A program made the translations under genes and the position numbers. DNA of 64,000 nt, taken from positions 4,295,845 to 4,359,844 of the forward strand of contig OU744453.1 of NCBI GenBank assembly GCA_916610825.1. Reading direction: 5' to 3'. Source of the DNA: Haliclystus octoradiatus. Its lineage: Eukaryota; Cnidaria; Staurozoa; Stauromedusae; Haliclystidae. Positions 34,001 through 49,000 of the stretch are shown here, one piece after another. Below the pieces are notes generated by a model. The model did no database searches. It was given only the letters and a program-made list of their open reading frames with translations, and was not told the origin of the DNA. How positions within the stretch are numbered: position 1 is the first letter of the stretch; each line of letters opens with the position of its first letter.

Positions 34001-37000
34001 TCGGACTAAGAAAGCCGATATATATATGTACCAGTTTTTGATGTTTTATATCAAGCTATCTAAACATCATAAAATTATCGAAAGTACATTTATCAGTTTA
34101 GATTAATGTCATTTCTCAAACGCCATTTGAAGAATAGCTATATCGGACTAAGTAAGCCAAAATATATATACCACTTTTTGATGTTATATATATCAACTAC
34201 CTAAACATCTCAAATTCATCGAAAGTACATTTACCAGTTTATTTTAATGTCATCTATCATATGCGACTCTTTATATTGGATACTGTGCTTGTTTTCTATG
34301 TTTTCCTTATAAACGCCATTTGAAGAATAGCTATATAGGACTAAGTAAGCCGAAATATATATACCACTTTTTGATGTTTTATATCAAGCTACCTAAACGT
34401 CTCAAATTTATCAAAAGTACATTTACCAGTTTATTTTAATGTCATCTATCCTATGGGACTCTTTATATTGGATACTGTGCTTGTTTTCTATGTTTTCCTT
34501 ATAAACGCCATTTCAGGAATAGCTATATAGGACTAAGTAAGCCGATATATATGTACCGGTATTTGATATGTTATATCGAGCTACCTAAACATCTTATTTT
34601 GATAGAAAGTACATTTTATTTAGATAGAAAACGAGATAGGATAGATGACATTAAAATAAACTGGAAAATGTCATTTCGATAATTTTAAGATGTTTAGATA
34701 ACTCGATATAACACCTCAAAAAGTGTTATATATATATCGGCTTACTTAATCCGATATGGCTATTGTTCAAATGGCGTTTATAAGGAAAACATAGAAATCG
34801 AGCACAGTATCCAATATAAAGAGTCGCATATGATAGATGACATTCAAAGAAATTGGTAAATGTACTTTCGATAAATTTGAGATGTTTAGGTAGCTTGATA
34901 TAAAACATCAAAAACCGGTGCATATATATCGGCTTTCTTAGTTCGATATAGCTATTCTTCAAGTGGCGTTTATAAGGAAAACATAGAAAATGAGCACAGT
35001 ATCCAATATAAAGAGTCGCATAGGATAGATGACATTAAAATAAACTGGAAAATGTCATTTCGATAATTTTAAGATGTTTAGATAACTTGATATAACACCT
35101 CAAAAAGTGTTATATATATATCGGCTTACTTAATCCGATATGGCTATTGTTCAAATGGCGTTTATAAGGAAAACATAGAAAACGAGCACAGTATCCAATA
35201 TAAAGAGTCGCATATGATAGATGACATTCAAAGAAATTGGTAAATGTACTTTCCATAAATTTGAGATGTTTAGGTAGCTTGATATAAAACATCAAAAACC
35301 GGTGCATATATATCGGCTTTCTTAGTTCGATATAGCTATTCTTCAAGTGGCGTTTATAAGGAAAACATAGAAAATGAGCACAGTATCCAATATAAAGAGT
35401 CGCATAGGATAGATGACATTAAAATACACTGACAAATGTACTTTCGATCATTATAAGATGATTAGGTAAATCGATGTAACACATCAAAAACTGGCACACA
35501 TGTATCGGCGTTCTTAGCCCGATATAGCCATGCTTAAAATTTTTCAGCTACTTTTTCAATTTCACTTTAATTCATGTCTGAGTATATGACATCTAAAGAT
35601 AAACAGTGAATTGTATATTTTAGTGTACTAGACATTTAAAGTCGAGAAAGATAAAAACCGGCTTTTTGAAAATCTGAAAAGCCGTGAAATAACACTTAGT
35701 TCAACATTGATAGCCTTTACTAATTATATACCCCATATTTTTTTATCAAGTTTTTTTAATTCACTTCGATACATATCTAAGTATGACGTACTAAGATAAA
35801 CAGTGATACTGCCCGTTGAACGGGCAGTGGTACTATATGGTACTGCCCGTTCTATTGTGAGAGACATTTAAAGTCTAGAAACATTTAAAACCGCACTGTA
35901 TTGAAGTCACGGGTGCCAAATCCCGCTTTTCTTCACTAACGCCATTTAAAAATCACTCGCGGCATAATATATTACCGCGCAGTTGAAAAAAATGTTTAAT
36001 GCCGAAAAATTTTCAAAATGGCGGTTTTCAGAAAAAGTTTAATACCGAAAATACATTTCGGTATTAAACTTTTCGGTATAAACACATACAACCTTAAAAT
36101 TCAATAATTTTCAGTAGTATTATGAACATTGAATTTTGAGAGATTAAATTTGATCTATAATTTAGATGCAGCCATTATTTTCAGTCTTAATTTTACTGTT
36201 AATTGGTTAATAATTATGAAGCATGTGTAAGTTGAATGTCTGGATTCCCTTCCAAGCGTCAATCCCCCTGCGAAAAACAGTTCAGGAGTTCATAAACAGT
36301 TTATGAACAATCCATGAACGTTGAATTGCTCCAATTTTCCTGAACTGTTCATGAATTGTTAATGAACAGTTCATGAACCCTCAGAGGCAGTTCATGAACA
36401 GTTCATAAAAATTTGGTTCCATATACCGTTTATGAATTGTTCATCAACTGTTAATGAACTTCTGAACTGTTTTGCAGGGGTCAATAGTTCTTCTGCCAGC
36501 AATTAAACCCAAGACCCTGCAGGCAAAAGTTCAATGCCCTAACCGCACACTCAGGCCAGTATTGATTTAAGAAAAATGTTTGACGTTCTATAGACATGCT
36601 CTCTTGAAAGTTGTATCCAATTTGAACAGATTGGTGGTAAGTTGTCATCTATCCACAGACATGCTAAGCTGATAGCTTTCTTGCCAGAGTGGCTAGTTAA
36701 TTGATAAATATTTGAAGTGTGTGTTCATTTCCTGGCCAGATCCTTTCCAGAGCCAATCAGATTAGATTCCTAACAGAAGTTAGGATCCTAAGGCTACGTT
36801 TACAAGAGAGCAAAAACCCGGGTTTTCAAAAGTCTTTCAAAAGTCCACTTTCAGAAAATTCAGATAGGGTATCAGTTTACACAAGAGTAGATTCATCTAT
36901 TTTGTCTAAATAAAGCGCTGTAACTTCATCATTTCTTATCCGTTTTTCGTTGAAATTGGATTTTTATAATTCTTCGTTTCTGTAGCTTCAGATAGATATG

Positions 37001-40000
37001 TTCTTTTTATTTAAACCATTCGAAATAAGTTTTGTTATTCATATCTAATTAAATTCCATTGGAATTGACACCGCTTTTGTAAATAAGACATGTTAAATAC
37101 ATGTTATTCACGATTTTATCTTATATAAACGGATTCATTGAATAGTTTCACTAAACTATAGTATTTTATCCTAAAACAGAGCCAAGTGGTTGCCAATATT
37201 TACATGCCGTATCGCCGCAAAATGAAAGTGGACTTTTGTAAACCTGGGTTTTACATAAATCTCTGTTTAGACGACAGAAAGACCCGGGTTTTGCAAAGTC
37301 TGGCTTGAGAAATCCGGGTTTCCTATCCTTACTTTCAAAAGTCCTGATAGACTCGCTAAGCGGACTAATTTCCTCTTGGGTTTCCTGTTTATGTCTAGAC
37401 GCGAGGGCGATCCAGACTAAAATTCACCCGGGTTTCGTAAATCCACTTGTCGTGTAAACGCAGCCTAAATACCGGAATGCTAGAGCAAATTCAGAAGAAA
37501 GTTGATAATTTTCTGATTTACAGGCCAAACCTCAACAAAAAGTTCACAAGAAAATGTTAATTTTTTTTTTTTCAAGATTTCCGAATTCCGAATCTTTAGT
37601 CGGACCAGGTAACCAATTATGCTACTGCCATTTACTCAATTGAATATACCGCAGGTTCATGTCTAAATTCCTACGTCAAGACTACATGTAATAAATATGT
37701 CAATAATGTAAGATTCAACTGTCTTTTCTTTTATCAGCATTGGGAGTTGTTAATATTCTACAGCAGCCTTCATTGCTTGAGAAATGTCATTGTTATATCG
37801 AGAAGGTAAGATATGCTACAATGTCAGCAAGGTTTGTTTGTACCCTGAAACCTGTATATAACAGCCAGCTACGAGAAAAAGATAGATTGAATGTTGTATA
37901 CACAGGGTTGATTCAATAGAAAATAATATGTTAGACATACTTAGAATGACCATTATAGACAGGTGGCCGCTGTATAGAGGTGACTGTTATAACAGGTTTG
38001 ACTGACTTTAAACATCCATTGAGGTTCTTGAAGCCTACCTTGTATACATACTACTCCTATAAACCTTCTCAAATTTTAATTTTGGTACTCTTCTTGCCAT
38101 AATTTAAAGGTATAGCGCAATATATTTGCAGATGAGAACCAAATTTATTCTCAGCCAAAACATCAAATGAAACATGAAAAATGTAATGTTTCGTCTGTGA
38201 GAATTTACTTTAATTTGTAATTGGAATTGTATCACAAACAATGCTGTTCAGCATAATCCTCATCACTTAACATCAAAATAAGTTTGCATTTAGTTTTTGT
38301 GTGTTTATCAATGAGGGTAATGCTTGCGTCTGAAATTTTATCTTAATAGTTTCATTTTCGAATCACATTGGTTGCCTTCATTACTCTCCCTGTGAAACAG
38401 TTTGTTGAGCTCCTGAACTGTTTATGGACTGTTCAAAAACTTTACAAACTTTCATGAACTGTTCATAACCACCTTATAAGCAGTTCATGAACTAGTTCAT
38501 GAGTTCATGAACTAGTTCATGAACGTTATAGTTCATGAGTTAATGAACTAGTTCGTGAACGTTAAATGACACCATTTTCATGAACGTTTGTCTCCGTGAA
38601 TGCTCATAAACTGTTAAGGGGATTTATGTGAGGAGTTATTGTAGTGTTTAGGGCATTGGATCTTTGGTCTCAGGGTCTTGGGTTCAATCCCTGGCAGAAG
38701 CACTATTTGTTGGCTTCAGGAAGAGCATCCGGTCATTAAATGCAAAAACACTTCAAAAATACTAATCAATTAACCAATCACCGCGGTAAGACAAGGCTAC
38801 TGACTTACCCGATTTGTTGTGTCGATCAATCAATCAATAAACTCAATTAAAAAATTGCATGGCTGTCTTGATTCTCTGCTTTATTCACTTTCAAATGTTG
38901 TATTCTTTCGTAGGTTGCAATAGAGTTTTCACCTTCAGTTGATGCTGTTGAGACATATCTTTGTCAGTTATTGAATAAAGATAGAATTGCAAAAGTATGA
39001 CACATTATAAACTTACAGAAATGATTAAGAAGATTGGTGTTAGATCCATGGTTTACCAGATAATAATCATTAGCGCTCCTGTCAATTACAAAATGTGGAA
39101 TAATCTACCCAAACTATACATATTCCCCGCAAAAAAACGTGTTGAGTTCATGAACAATTCATAAACATGTTATAAACAGTTCAGGAAGTTCATGAACACA
39201 TTATAAACTGTACTTAAACTGTTCACGATTTGTCCATAAGCTGCCCGTGAAGGTTCATGAACTGTCCATGAACTGCCCGTGTAGGCTCATGAAATGTCCA
39301 TGAACTGCCCACGAAGGTTCATAAACTGTCCATAAACTGCCTGTGAAGGTTCATGAACCGTCCATGAACTGTTCATGAATTGCTGAACTGTTTTCCACAG
39401 GGGATGACCTGTTTTTCTGTGAAATTAGGTTATTCAGTTACATCACAAAGGATTTACAGGTTTATTAGCTCGATTTAGTTAATTATATTTGGAAAGTTAT
39501 GTATTAGGCAAGTCATTTTATTTCCAAAGGATTGGTTTAATTTCTCTATTGTTGGCATCCTACCGGTAACAAGAAATTTTCTTTTTCTCCTCAACAATTT
39601 GAATTTAAAGTCAATTTGCAACAGCTTACTATTTTTATTCCAAATAACATTTCAATCAATTTGAAATAAAAATTTTAAACTGCTTCAATTTACTTTTTAT
39701 TTTTCATGTGCTTTTCATGTGTTTTTCATGGGTTTTTCATATAGGCCTACAATTACATTTGTGGAGCTTATTGTTGTGTTTTGTATACATTAATAAGTTC
39801 ACGGAAAGATAAGTTCACTGTACTATGAACAAATTGATATGTTAATATTTTGTCTATTCAATTTCCAGTGTGAACTTGACCCTGATGGAGCAATTGTGTC
39901 TGTCATTGAAAGAAAGTTATTGGTTAGTTCTGTTAATCAAAACTCTTATAACGGTCACCTCTATACAGTAGCCACCTGTATACAGTGGTCACTCTTGCAA

Positions 40001-43000
40001 TATCTTAAATAGTATTTTCTATTGAATTTAAACTTTATATAAAGGCCATCTACATATAGTGGTCTACATCTCATAGCTAACTGCTATGTGCGTTGCCCTC
40101 ATTTCCATGTGTCGCTTCGGTGATGCTACATGCTTAGCTGTACCTTGACAAATTGAAAATGCGATGCAGCATTTGATAAGTAATTGAGACGAAATTGCAC
40201 TACCGAAGACGCACAAACTGCTCTTCGTTCTTTTCGGTAAGAGCAATGATTGTCCCTGCGAAAAACTGTGCAGGAGTTCATCAACAGCTCATGAACGTTA
40301 AATGGCTCCATTTTCTATGAACTGTTCATGAACTTTCACGCACAGTTCATGAAGATTTGGAGCCAGTTAACGTTCATGACCTGTTTGTGAACTCCTGGAT
40401 TGTTTTTCGCAGGCTTTTAAATGCACTTTGGGCGTATTGACGCTGTAGACCGATATCAATACATGACAGATTGCCTTGATTGTCAAACCGCTATGCAATG
40501 ACACTACATGAACTGTTTGTCAACTAATAAATAATTCTGTTCTCTATAAATTCTGGAGTCTGGAAGAAAGTGAATGATAGCAAATGACTTAGTTTCTAAT
40601 TTAGTTTTATATGCTTATATGCGTTTAAATTTAAAAATCATTTTCATCATTTTTTCTCATATAACATCAGCTATCCAAATACGTGTGAAAATGTTTTGAT
40701 GGCATGTTTACTTTAAATAGACATTTATTGTTTATTTTAGGTTGGTGTTCATAATGGTTGGTGCTTTATATCGGTTCCTCATGTTGTTTATCTTGAAAAA
40801 GACTTTGATGGACAAAGACCTAGATTGGGGTCATTGGACACATCAAGAACATCACCAACAAAAACACAAACAAGTATGGATACAGATTTTGATGTGCCTC
40901 GTGCAGTAGCTACATGATGCTTATGTCTTAAACTTTTCAATTGTTAGAAGCCCTGGACTTATTGACGATGGGAGAATTTACATATTTTATTTTTTATTAA
41001 TGAAGTATGTCATATTTTTGAACTGTATTTGCGCAATTTTTAAGACAGATAATTTTGTGATCCTAAAACACATGTTGCGATAAGCTGGATCAAATTGATC
41101 CGATTTAGAATTTAAGAGTACCTCGTTGTGATTCATATAATATGATGGATTCTATTCTGTGTTTGAACAAGTCTTTTTTCTGAACCTCTACGTCTAGATC
41201 GTCTAAAAAGGAACCGAGGAGTTCTATTTCTAGAGGAGTGGCTCTTTCTGTTAAGAGCAATGATGTTAAACGCTCCTAGGCCTTGATTGTCAAAGGCCAA
41301 GGATGCGCCACAACTACTCACAATGTAATTCCCTCTGGACCATTCCATCCACCATCCTTAGATGGTACTCATTTGATGTTTAGATAAAGTCAAGGCTGAG
41401 TTGACCTCAGGGGGATTTGAACCACAGTCAATCAGATATGATTTGATCTGAAGTTCGATTGCTCTGCCAACTGAGCTAATCACTCCTTATATCGCCTGAA
41501 GATGAGAAAAATGTACTTGACTTGGGTACTTAGAGGAATCTACACTATTCAATGTGACAATACTACCACGCACTACTAGCGTATGTAGGCGTACAGTGTA
41601 GCATCGTTCATATGCGTATCCTGATGATAATAAGCGGCTTGTGACATCAACTGAAGTAAAATACAGAGAAACCGGTATATAACAGCCAGCTACGAGAGTT
41701 GATAAATTGACCATTATAGACAGGTGGCTTTTATATACAGGTTTGATTCAATAAAAAATACAATTTTAGACATTGCAAGAGTGACCACTATATTCAGGTG
41801 GCCGCTTTATAGAGGTGACATTATAACAGGTTTGACTGTAGTTGAGTTTGAAAGAGACTGGTTCTGAAAATTGAACAATAATAAGCGGTTTGTGATATTA
41901 ACCGGAGTGAAATAATTGAGTTTGATAGAACCTGGTTCTGAAAAATTAATGATATTGTAACGTATAATAATAATAATTAATAACTCACTGTTGAATCATC
42001 CTTTTATTTTAATGTTATAACGTTTGAGGTTGGCCACTGTCAGGGAGAAGATGACTGTAATGATTATGTAGATAACATTGGTTTCAGAGCCTCTATAACA
42101 GGACCAACCTTACTTGTTGATGGTCGATAGTTAACAGGAGATTTACAATAGGTATTCAACCAAAACTCGCTCTTTTGCTCACAATAACATATACAACGAC
42201 AAATGCCACAGCCACTCATTTAAATCAGCTGGTATTCACAAATGGAATCAACAAGTTCCCTGGATAAAAGAAATAGCTAACAGAACAACATATATAGATA
42301 ATTTGAAGAAAACATTAATAAAATAATATATATCTTATGTAAATTTGTATACTTTATATAAATTTAAAATTTGCTAATATGGTACTAACATGGTATTCTT
42401 AAATACTATATTATATGCATTTTGTAATCAGCCCTGTGAAAACAAGCCTAGTATGGCTTACCAGGCCCTGAATAAATATATGATGATGATGATGATGATG
42501 TAACATGGTTTAATGCTGTATTTGTAACATTTTCTACGTTTAGAACCTTCAACACAGTTGGTTGTCAAAAGTAGAATTGATTTAGATGAAGTGTTTCAGC
42601 ATCCATTATGCACCTTGGTATTTCAATTGGATCTATTAGTTAGTTTACCGATTGTTAAACCAGAATTTCCTGCTGGAAAGAAGGCTCAAACAAAGGTAAG
42701 ACAAATTAGATATGTAAACTCAATTTATCCTTTTTGGCTATCCCTATTTGAAGCCTTAGTGTAGGCAAATCTACAATCTGTGTAGTAGTATAGTCCCATA
42801 GAAGAAATCAATCAATCATATGGACACTTTGACTAAAAGATAGTTATTGGAAATAGTCTAGAATTATTCAACATGATATTCTGAACAAATTAAAGTCAAA
42901 AAGTATCTTAAAACGTGCACCGGAAGTAGTTCCAGGCTCTTGTCGTTAAAACTCAGATACAAATAAAAAGAGCCTGGAACTAGTTCCAGTGCACATTTTA

Positions 43001-46000
43001 AGATAATTTTTGAATCTACTTTGTTCAGAATATCATGTTGAATAATTCTAGACTATTTCCAATAACTATCTTCTTGTCAAAATGTCCATATATGATTGAT
43101 TGATATTTTCTATGGGACTACACTACTCTACTACACAGATTGTAGATTTGCCTTAGTGTAGCGGTTAGGGCGTTGGACTGTTGGACCATAGACATAATAG
43201 ATATAGACTGCTGATGACGTTCGAAATTGGGCTTAAAACGTAGCACCTATAGGGATCCATAATGGCTAACACATGCGCCCAAAGTGGCGGGAAAAGCAGT
43301 GTTTTGACCCAATATTGTTGTTAGAAAATAAAAGAATAGATGAGCCAGATTATTTCGAGCTACTTTTAAAGCAACTAAATATGATTGAATTTAACAGTTT
43401 TTTATGTATTACTGGATTTCGAATCAAATCCGCTAAATTATTTTATCAAATTTCACTGAAATATTCCAATTTTGTAAGTAGGAATGTCGCTGTTTTTGTA
43501 ACAATAAGACATCAAAATTTCAGAATTTGCTCAGATTTAACATTTATTAATCATCCAAGCTGTATTTACCGGACAAGATGCATGTTTACTGCTGGTTACA
43601 GCAACGCACAGGGCGCAAAATGAATGTAGAAAAGTTGATATCGAAACAATAACAAACAAATTATAGTAATGGTACGAAAAATAATCAAGTTTGATCCACC
43701 AAATATCCAAATATTTTACACACTAGTGATAATAGTTATAAAGTCTAAGATTGATGAAGATAGCCACAAATTAAGCCTCATAACCAGCAGTACCATCGCA
43801 AAACAAGCGTAGCCGATACCAATGAATATCAAAATATGCTAATTTTTATTATAATCAATGTTTCCGTATCATTAAATCCATATCAAACATGCTCAAAAGC
43901 AAGACAAATAGACATATGCAGCGATTTAAATCAATTCAAGCACTTTGTGTCTACTTCAAATACCAAATTGTATTGGAATTTAGACTTATGCGGTCAGTTT
44001 ACAACATACAACTGCAACTAGTGGGCGCATGTGTCTACCATTTTGGCTGCCCATGAATGCCACGCGTCACGTGATCCATCAGCGGTCTATATCTATTATG
44101 TCTATGCGTTGGACCTTGGGTCACAGGGTCTTGGGTTCAATCTCTGGCAGAAGCACTATTGGTTGGTGTTAGGAAGGGCATCCAACCATTAAACTCACAC
44201 GCTCCATAAATACTAACCAATTAACCAACCACCCTCGTGAAAAAAAGCTACTAGCTTCATAATAAAATGATAAATCTAAAGGAAATAATTAACGGAGCCA
44301 ATTTCTATGATCAGCTCTTGCACTATTCATGAACTGTTCATGAATGTTGAGTTATTTATGCTTTAAATGTTCAATAATTTCAGTAGTGTCATCAGCATTC
44401 AATGTTGAGAGGTTAAATTTGACCTATAATTTGTATTAAGCCATTACAGCGTAAGCCGCATAAGTGCAATCCGGATAAGTGAAATTCCCGCTTATATGCA
44501 ACCATGCTTTAAAATTCTATTGACTATTTTGTAGTCATGTCTTTGTTAAGCAGTTTCGGTTAAGTGCAAAGTTGAATAGATGCAATGAAAATCGTTGACA
44601 ATTTTGACTTGCGCTTAATCGGGTTACACTGTATTTTCATTTTTTCCCGCCATAGTGTACAGTAAATATCGCATAATACAAAAATAATTTAACATATTAC
44701 TCGATAAAACATATTGTACGATAACGTAATTACTGTATGCAATATTGACTGTATCTGTATGTTTCACAGAATAAAATAGTTTTAATATTTTTGTATTATA
44801 GCTCAACTCATCATTGTATGGTAGTATGCCATTGAATCAAAAAGAAACAGTTTCATTGCGATGGTCTGCATGGTCCCCGTTTAGTCCAAATACTAAAAAC
44901 CATAATGATGTTGTATTAAATCTGAATGATGGACCACCCGATGGAATTAATCCGTTTAACGTACCTATTGTCACTGGAAGATTGGGCAAAGATCTAGCTA
45001 AAACAGTACGTCGAAACTTTTTGTGGCTTTTAATTTATTTTTTATCCTCAATTTAACCCCTGGTAAAATCAGTTCAGGAGTTCATGAACAGTTCATGCCA
45101 ATTCATGAACATTAAATGGCCCCAAAATGTCATGAACTGTTCATGAACTGTCCGTGAAGGTTCAACAGTTCATGAAATTTGGGGCCATTGGAACTGTTCA
45201 ACTTTTGCAGGAGCAATTCAAGTTCATGTTCTCGAAGTTCTCTCAATAAATGATGATGATGATGATGGCTGTGATGAAGTGAATCCCTGCGAAAAGCTCT
45301 CTGGGTTTATAAACTGTTGATAAATTTTACTAATATTTGTTCATTTTGATACGTTAAAAACAGTACATGAACAAGTTAAATTGCCTATTTTTCTTTCATG
45401 AATTGTTCATGAATTGTTCATGGAAATTGGACCATTTAACATTCCTGAACTGTCACTAGGTAAATAATGCCTCCTCATGTGAAAATCAATTCATGAGCGT
45501 TAAATGGCCTCAATTTTCATAAACTGTTCATGAACAGTTGGTGTGACAGAAGAGGTTATGAATTGGTATATAAGCACAACCAGACTGTAGCATGTGATTC
45601 ATCCTAATTAGTTTCTAATTTCCGGGTTCCTAACAGTCGAGGCAACAAGTGAAACACATGACTCTTGACTCTCAGAGGGTCTGGTAACCAAATTTACTTA
45701 AAGCGATTTGAATTTTTATTTTTCTGTGGGTATGTATGTTATTGCGGATTTTATATGGAATGACCAAGTTGCGTTTTTCACTTAGATGACTTGGTTAAGT
45801 GTTATAAGGTGTGTTGTGTTATAATGCTTGTTAGGTGGTATAAAGTTATGCTAGGTGTTGGTATGTTATGTTATGCATGTTTTCATCATCTTGATACTGT
45901 AAATATATCAGTTCATGATAGTATAGTATTACAGTTGTCATTGAACAAATCATGCTAAATTAAAATGGAAGCAAATTGGGCCCTCGAACTTATGGTTAGC

Positions 46001-49000
46001 TCATAGGGTAGTTTTGAATCCAACATTTTGGCGTTTTAAAATCTACAATAAGCTATAAACAGCTCTCCTGAATCAACACAGAAACATCTTTTCAATCTTA
46101 AAAATTATTTTCAGGCAAAATTACCTTTGTGCTCTTTCTTTCTTTATGTTTTTAGCTACAAACTGATATAAAATGTCAACGTCTGAGGTTTTCCTTTCAC
46201 TCAAGTAAACCGTTAATTAATCAATCTGTTATCAACACAAAAGAAGATTCTTCTATAAATAGAAAACTTATTGACGACAACAGAATAAGTGATGATATGG
46301 TTGAAGATAATTCAAGCCAATTGTCTCGTGGTAATATTTCAACAAAGCCACCATTGCCTGGAACAAGGTATTATTACAGTCAAACCTATTATAACGGTCA
46401 CCTCTATCCAGCGGCCACCTGTCTATAGGGGTCACTGTTGCAATGTCTAAAATAGTATTTTCTATTGAATCAAACCTGTGTATAAAGGTCACCTGTCTAT
46501 AATGGTCAATTTATCTACCTCTCGTAGCTGGCTGTTATATACAGGTTTCACTGTATTGTTTATTTTTTCATCCTATTATTTTATTTATTGTATTTCTCCA
46601 GATAATCATATAGTTTTTATCATTTTACCACAAACTGTGTAAGCAAAGGTCTACAAAATATATATGTGCCTGCATCCTGCAACCAAATTTTCCCCTTTCA
46701 AATTGCCTGCAAGTTGTTTAGGTTTTGATTTTATTTTAGTGAGAATAACAGTTACTAGCTCAGAAAAGACTGCAATTTAGTCTCTCCACATGTAGAAATT
46801 TGTGGAATATTGATAGCTGTACCTGCAGTAATTATATTGTTCCCAAAATGTGCCTGTGACTGGCAATCCCGATGGTCCCCATTTCATTGAGCCCTATGTG
46901 TAAGCTAATGGTTTTTCACTGGGCTGGTTGATTTAAGTGTTTATTTAAGAGTGTGTGATTTTAATAGGCAGTTACCTTTCCCCAAATAGTGATTCTGCCA
47001 GAGATTGGACCCATGACCCTGTGGGCTGTCTATTCAACATCCTAACCACTACACGGTTGAAACAGTCTTGAAACACGGTTGAAATGGGGGTTTCTGGGAG
47101 TGAGAGTCCCGGGAGGTTAGCAAAAATTTAGAAGAAACTGGAAGAAATAGTTGTAATCAAGTTTTAATAATCAGAAGAAAAATCAAATGCTTCTTTTTCT
47201 TTGAGAGATAAGTAAAAAAATGCAGTTTTTATAATATTTTAATGATAATCGACCCCTAAAATAAAAATCATTTACATGATGTGATCACCCAAAAAATCTG
47301 GAAGCAAAAATTAGAATCCTGGAAGCAAAAATATTTTATTGGACGCTGAATGAAATAGTTCCCAATTTTGTCTTAAAAGGTTTTTCCTACAAAATCTTCT
47401 TTGCTACAGTTATGATTAATTGATTATTTATGTTTTTGAATTTTAGGAGTGTTATTCAACCACCAAATCATCAACTGAAGGTAGACATCGTGATCAAAAA
47501 TAATATAAATAATGATGTTTTATATTTCACCATACTATCAAATTTTGGAATGTCGATTTGCAGATCATTGCTAGCAACAGTGTCGCTCATAGCAACGTAC
47601 AAGAAATAGTACTTCATTGTGGAGCCTTATTAAATGGCCTATGTGCTCCCTTGTAATTTGTGAACATTTCAGGAAAAACAGGCATCGATAAATGTTGATG
47701 AACAGATAAGGAATTCTGGGAATTTTTTTTGTTTAGCGGTTCTTCATGGTAAAATTCCTTTTGCTGGGAGACACAAGCGGACAGTATTAAATATAAATGT
47801 TGTACGCTTCGTCTATTTTTGCTTTCCTAACATTTCTCAACATTCTGGAAGTAGGAATTTTTATCTGAGGACATGCCTCAACCATTTCCAAAACAAAAGA
47901 TAAGACTTTGAACATTCATCAACAGATTTTGTAAACTAGGCAATCTCTTCTGTCTTGGCATCTTTTTAGAAGTTTAAACCAATTATGTGCTACTTCATCT
48001 ACTCTCAAATTATGAGTTTTCAAATGCTTGCCAATTGCTGAATATCTATGGTCGTCTAGTCAGAGATTGTCTAGCTTACGAAATGTTGTATATTCAGGAA
48101 ATAAAACCCATTATAAATACACAGTCCGATTCAATGAAGCCTTATGTGTTTTAGAATATGTTCAAATTATAGATTAACTGTTAATGTTTGAAATATATGA
48201 TAGTTTTTTTTATATCATTCAACTTAAAATGGCAGTTAGAAACACGGACCGAACGTTGTTCCGAATAAAAACATCAAACTGTTTCAATCGACTTTTTGTT
48301 TAAAGATATTAAATAGAAGACTTCTTTTATGAATATATATAATAAGCTACTACAATTGTGCTAATCCAGTTTAACCCGCTTATGTGCAAGTCGGATAAGT
48401 GAAATTCCCGCTTATCTGCAACCCGGCTTTAAAACATGTTACGCAATTTTCTGGTCAAGTTCTTGGTAAGCAATTTCGGATAACTGCAAATTCAGATAAA
48501 TGCAATGAAAATCGTTGGCAATTTTGACTTACACTTAAGCACTCAGCTACTACAAGATGTTAAACGTTGAGGTATTAGTAATAAAATGAATTCGAAAATG
48601 CTGTTACCATTGGTTTTTATAAAAATATTTAAAACTCTATGGGCCTGTGTAAAATTTGATAAATATAGGATACCGACTGATATGATCAGCGTTTTGTGTA
48701 GTATTTTTCCATAAAGATCTTGGGCCTGTGCAAGCGTATAAAAGCTACTGCAATTTTGCTATATTGCTAAGGTTTCGCACAGACAACGTCACTCATCTAA
48801 TACATATTTGTTGTAGAATGTTTCCTCACATATCCAAAGAGCACATGATGAAATTGCTCCTTTACTTGAAATACCAACAAATCAGTCTTATACATCAATT
48901 ATTGCTGATTCACCTCTGGAATTACATCAGTAAGTCTATTTTGTTTGCGTATTGCTTCTGATTATCTGTTAACATCTTAACGACATTGTCCACAGAATTT

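Larger units (their letters stand above)
42747..44290 (+). mobile_element. SINE family B split by two DNA transposons
   Basis: Three pieces, 42747-42763, 43153-43186 and 44107-44290, read in order give 'gccttagtgta', 'gcggttagggcgttggac' and 'cttgggtcacagggtcttgg' onward, a normal B copy. The insertions are the elements at 42764-43152 and 43187-44106. Confidence 0.85.

Noticed and set aside
34726-35346. Two almost identical 78-residue ORFs as a gene pair
   Set aside because: They lie 384 bp apart in an inverted satellite array; the similarity is the array period, and no domain or start context supports coding.
43273-43623. 116-residue ORF as a host gene
   Set aside because: It lies wholly in a TIR element inserted in a SINE, and no domain is recognised.
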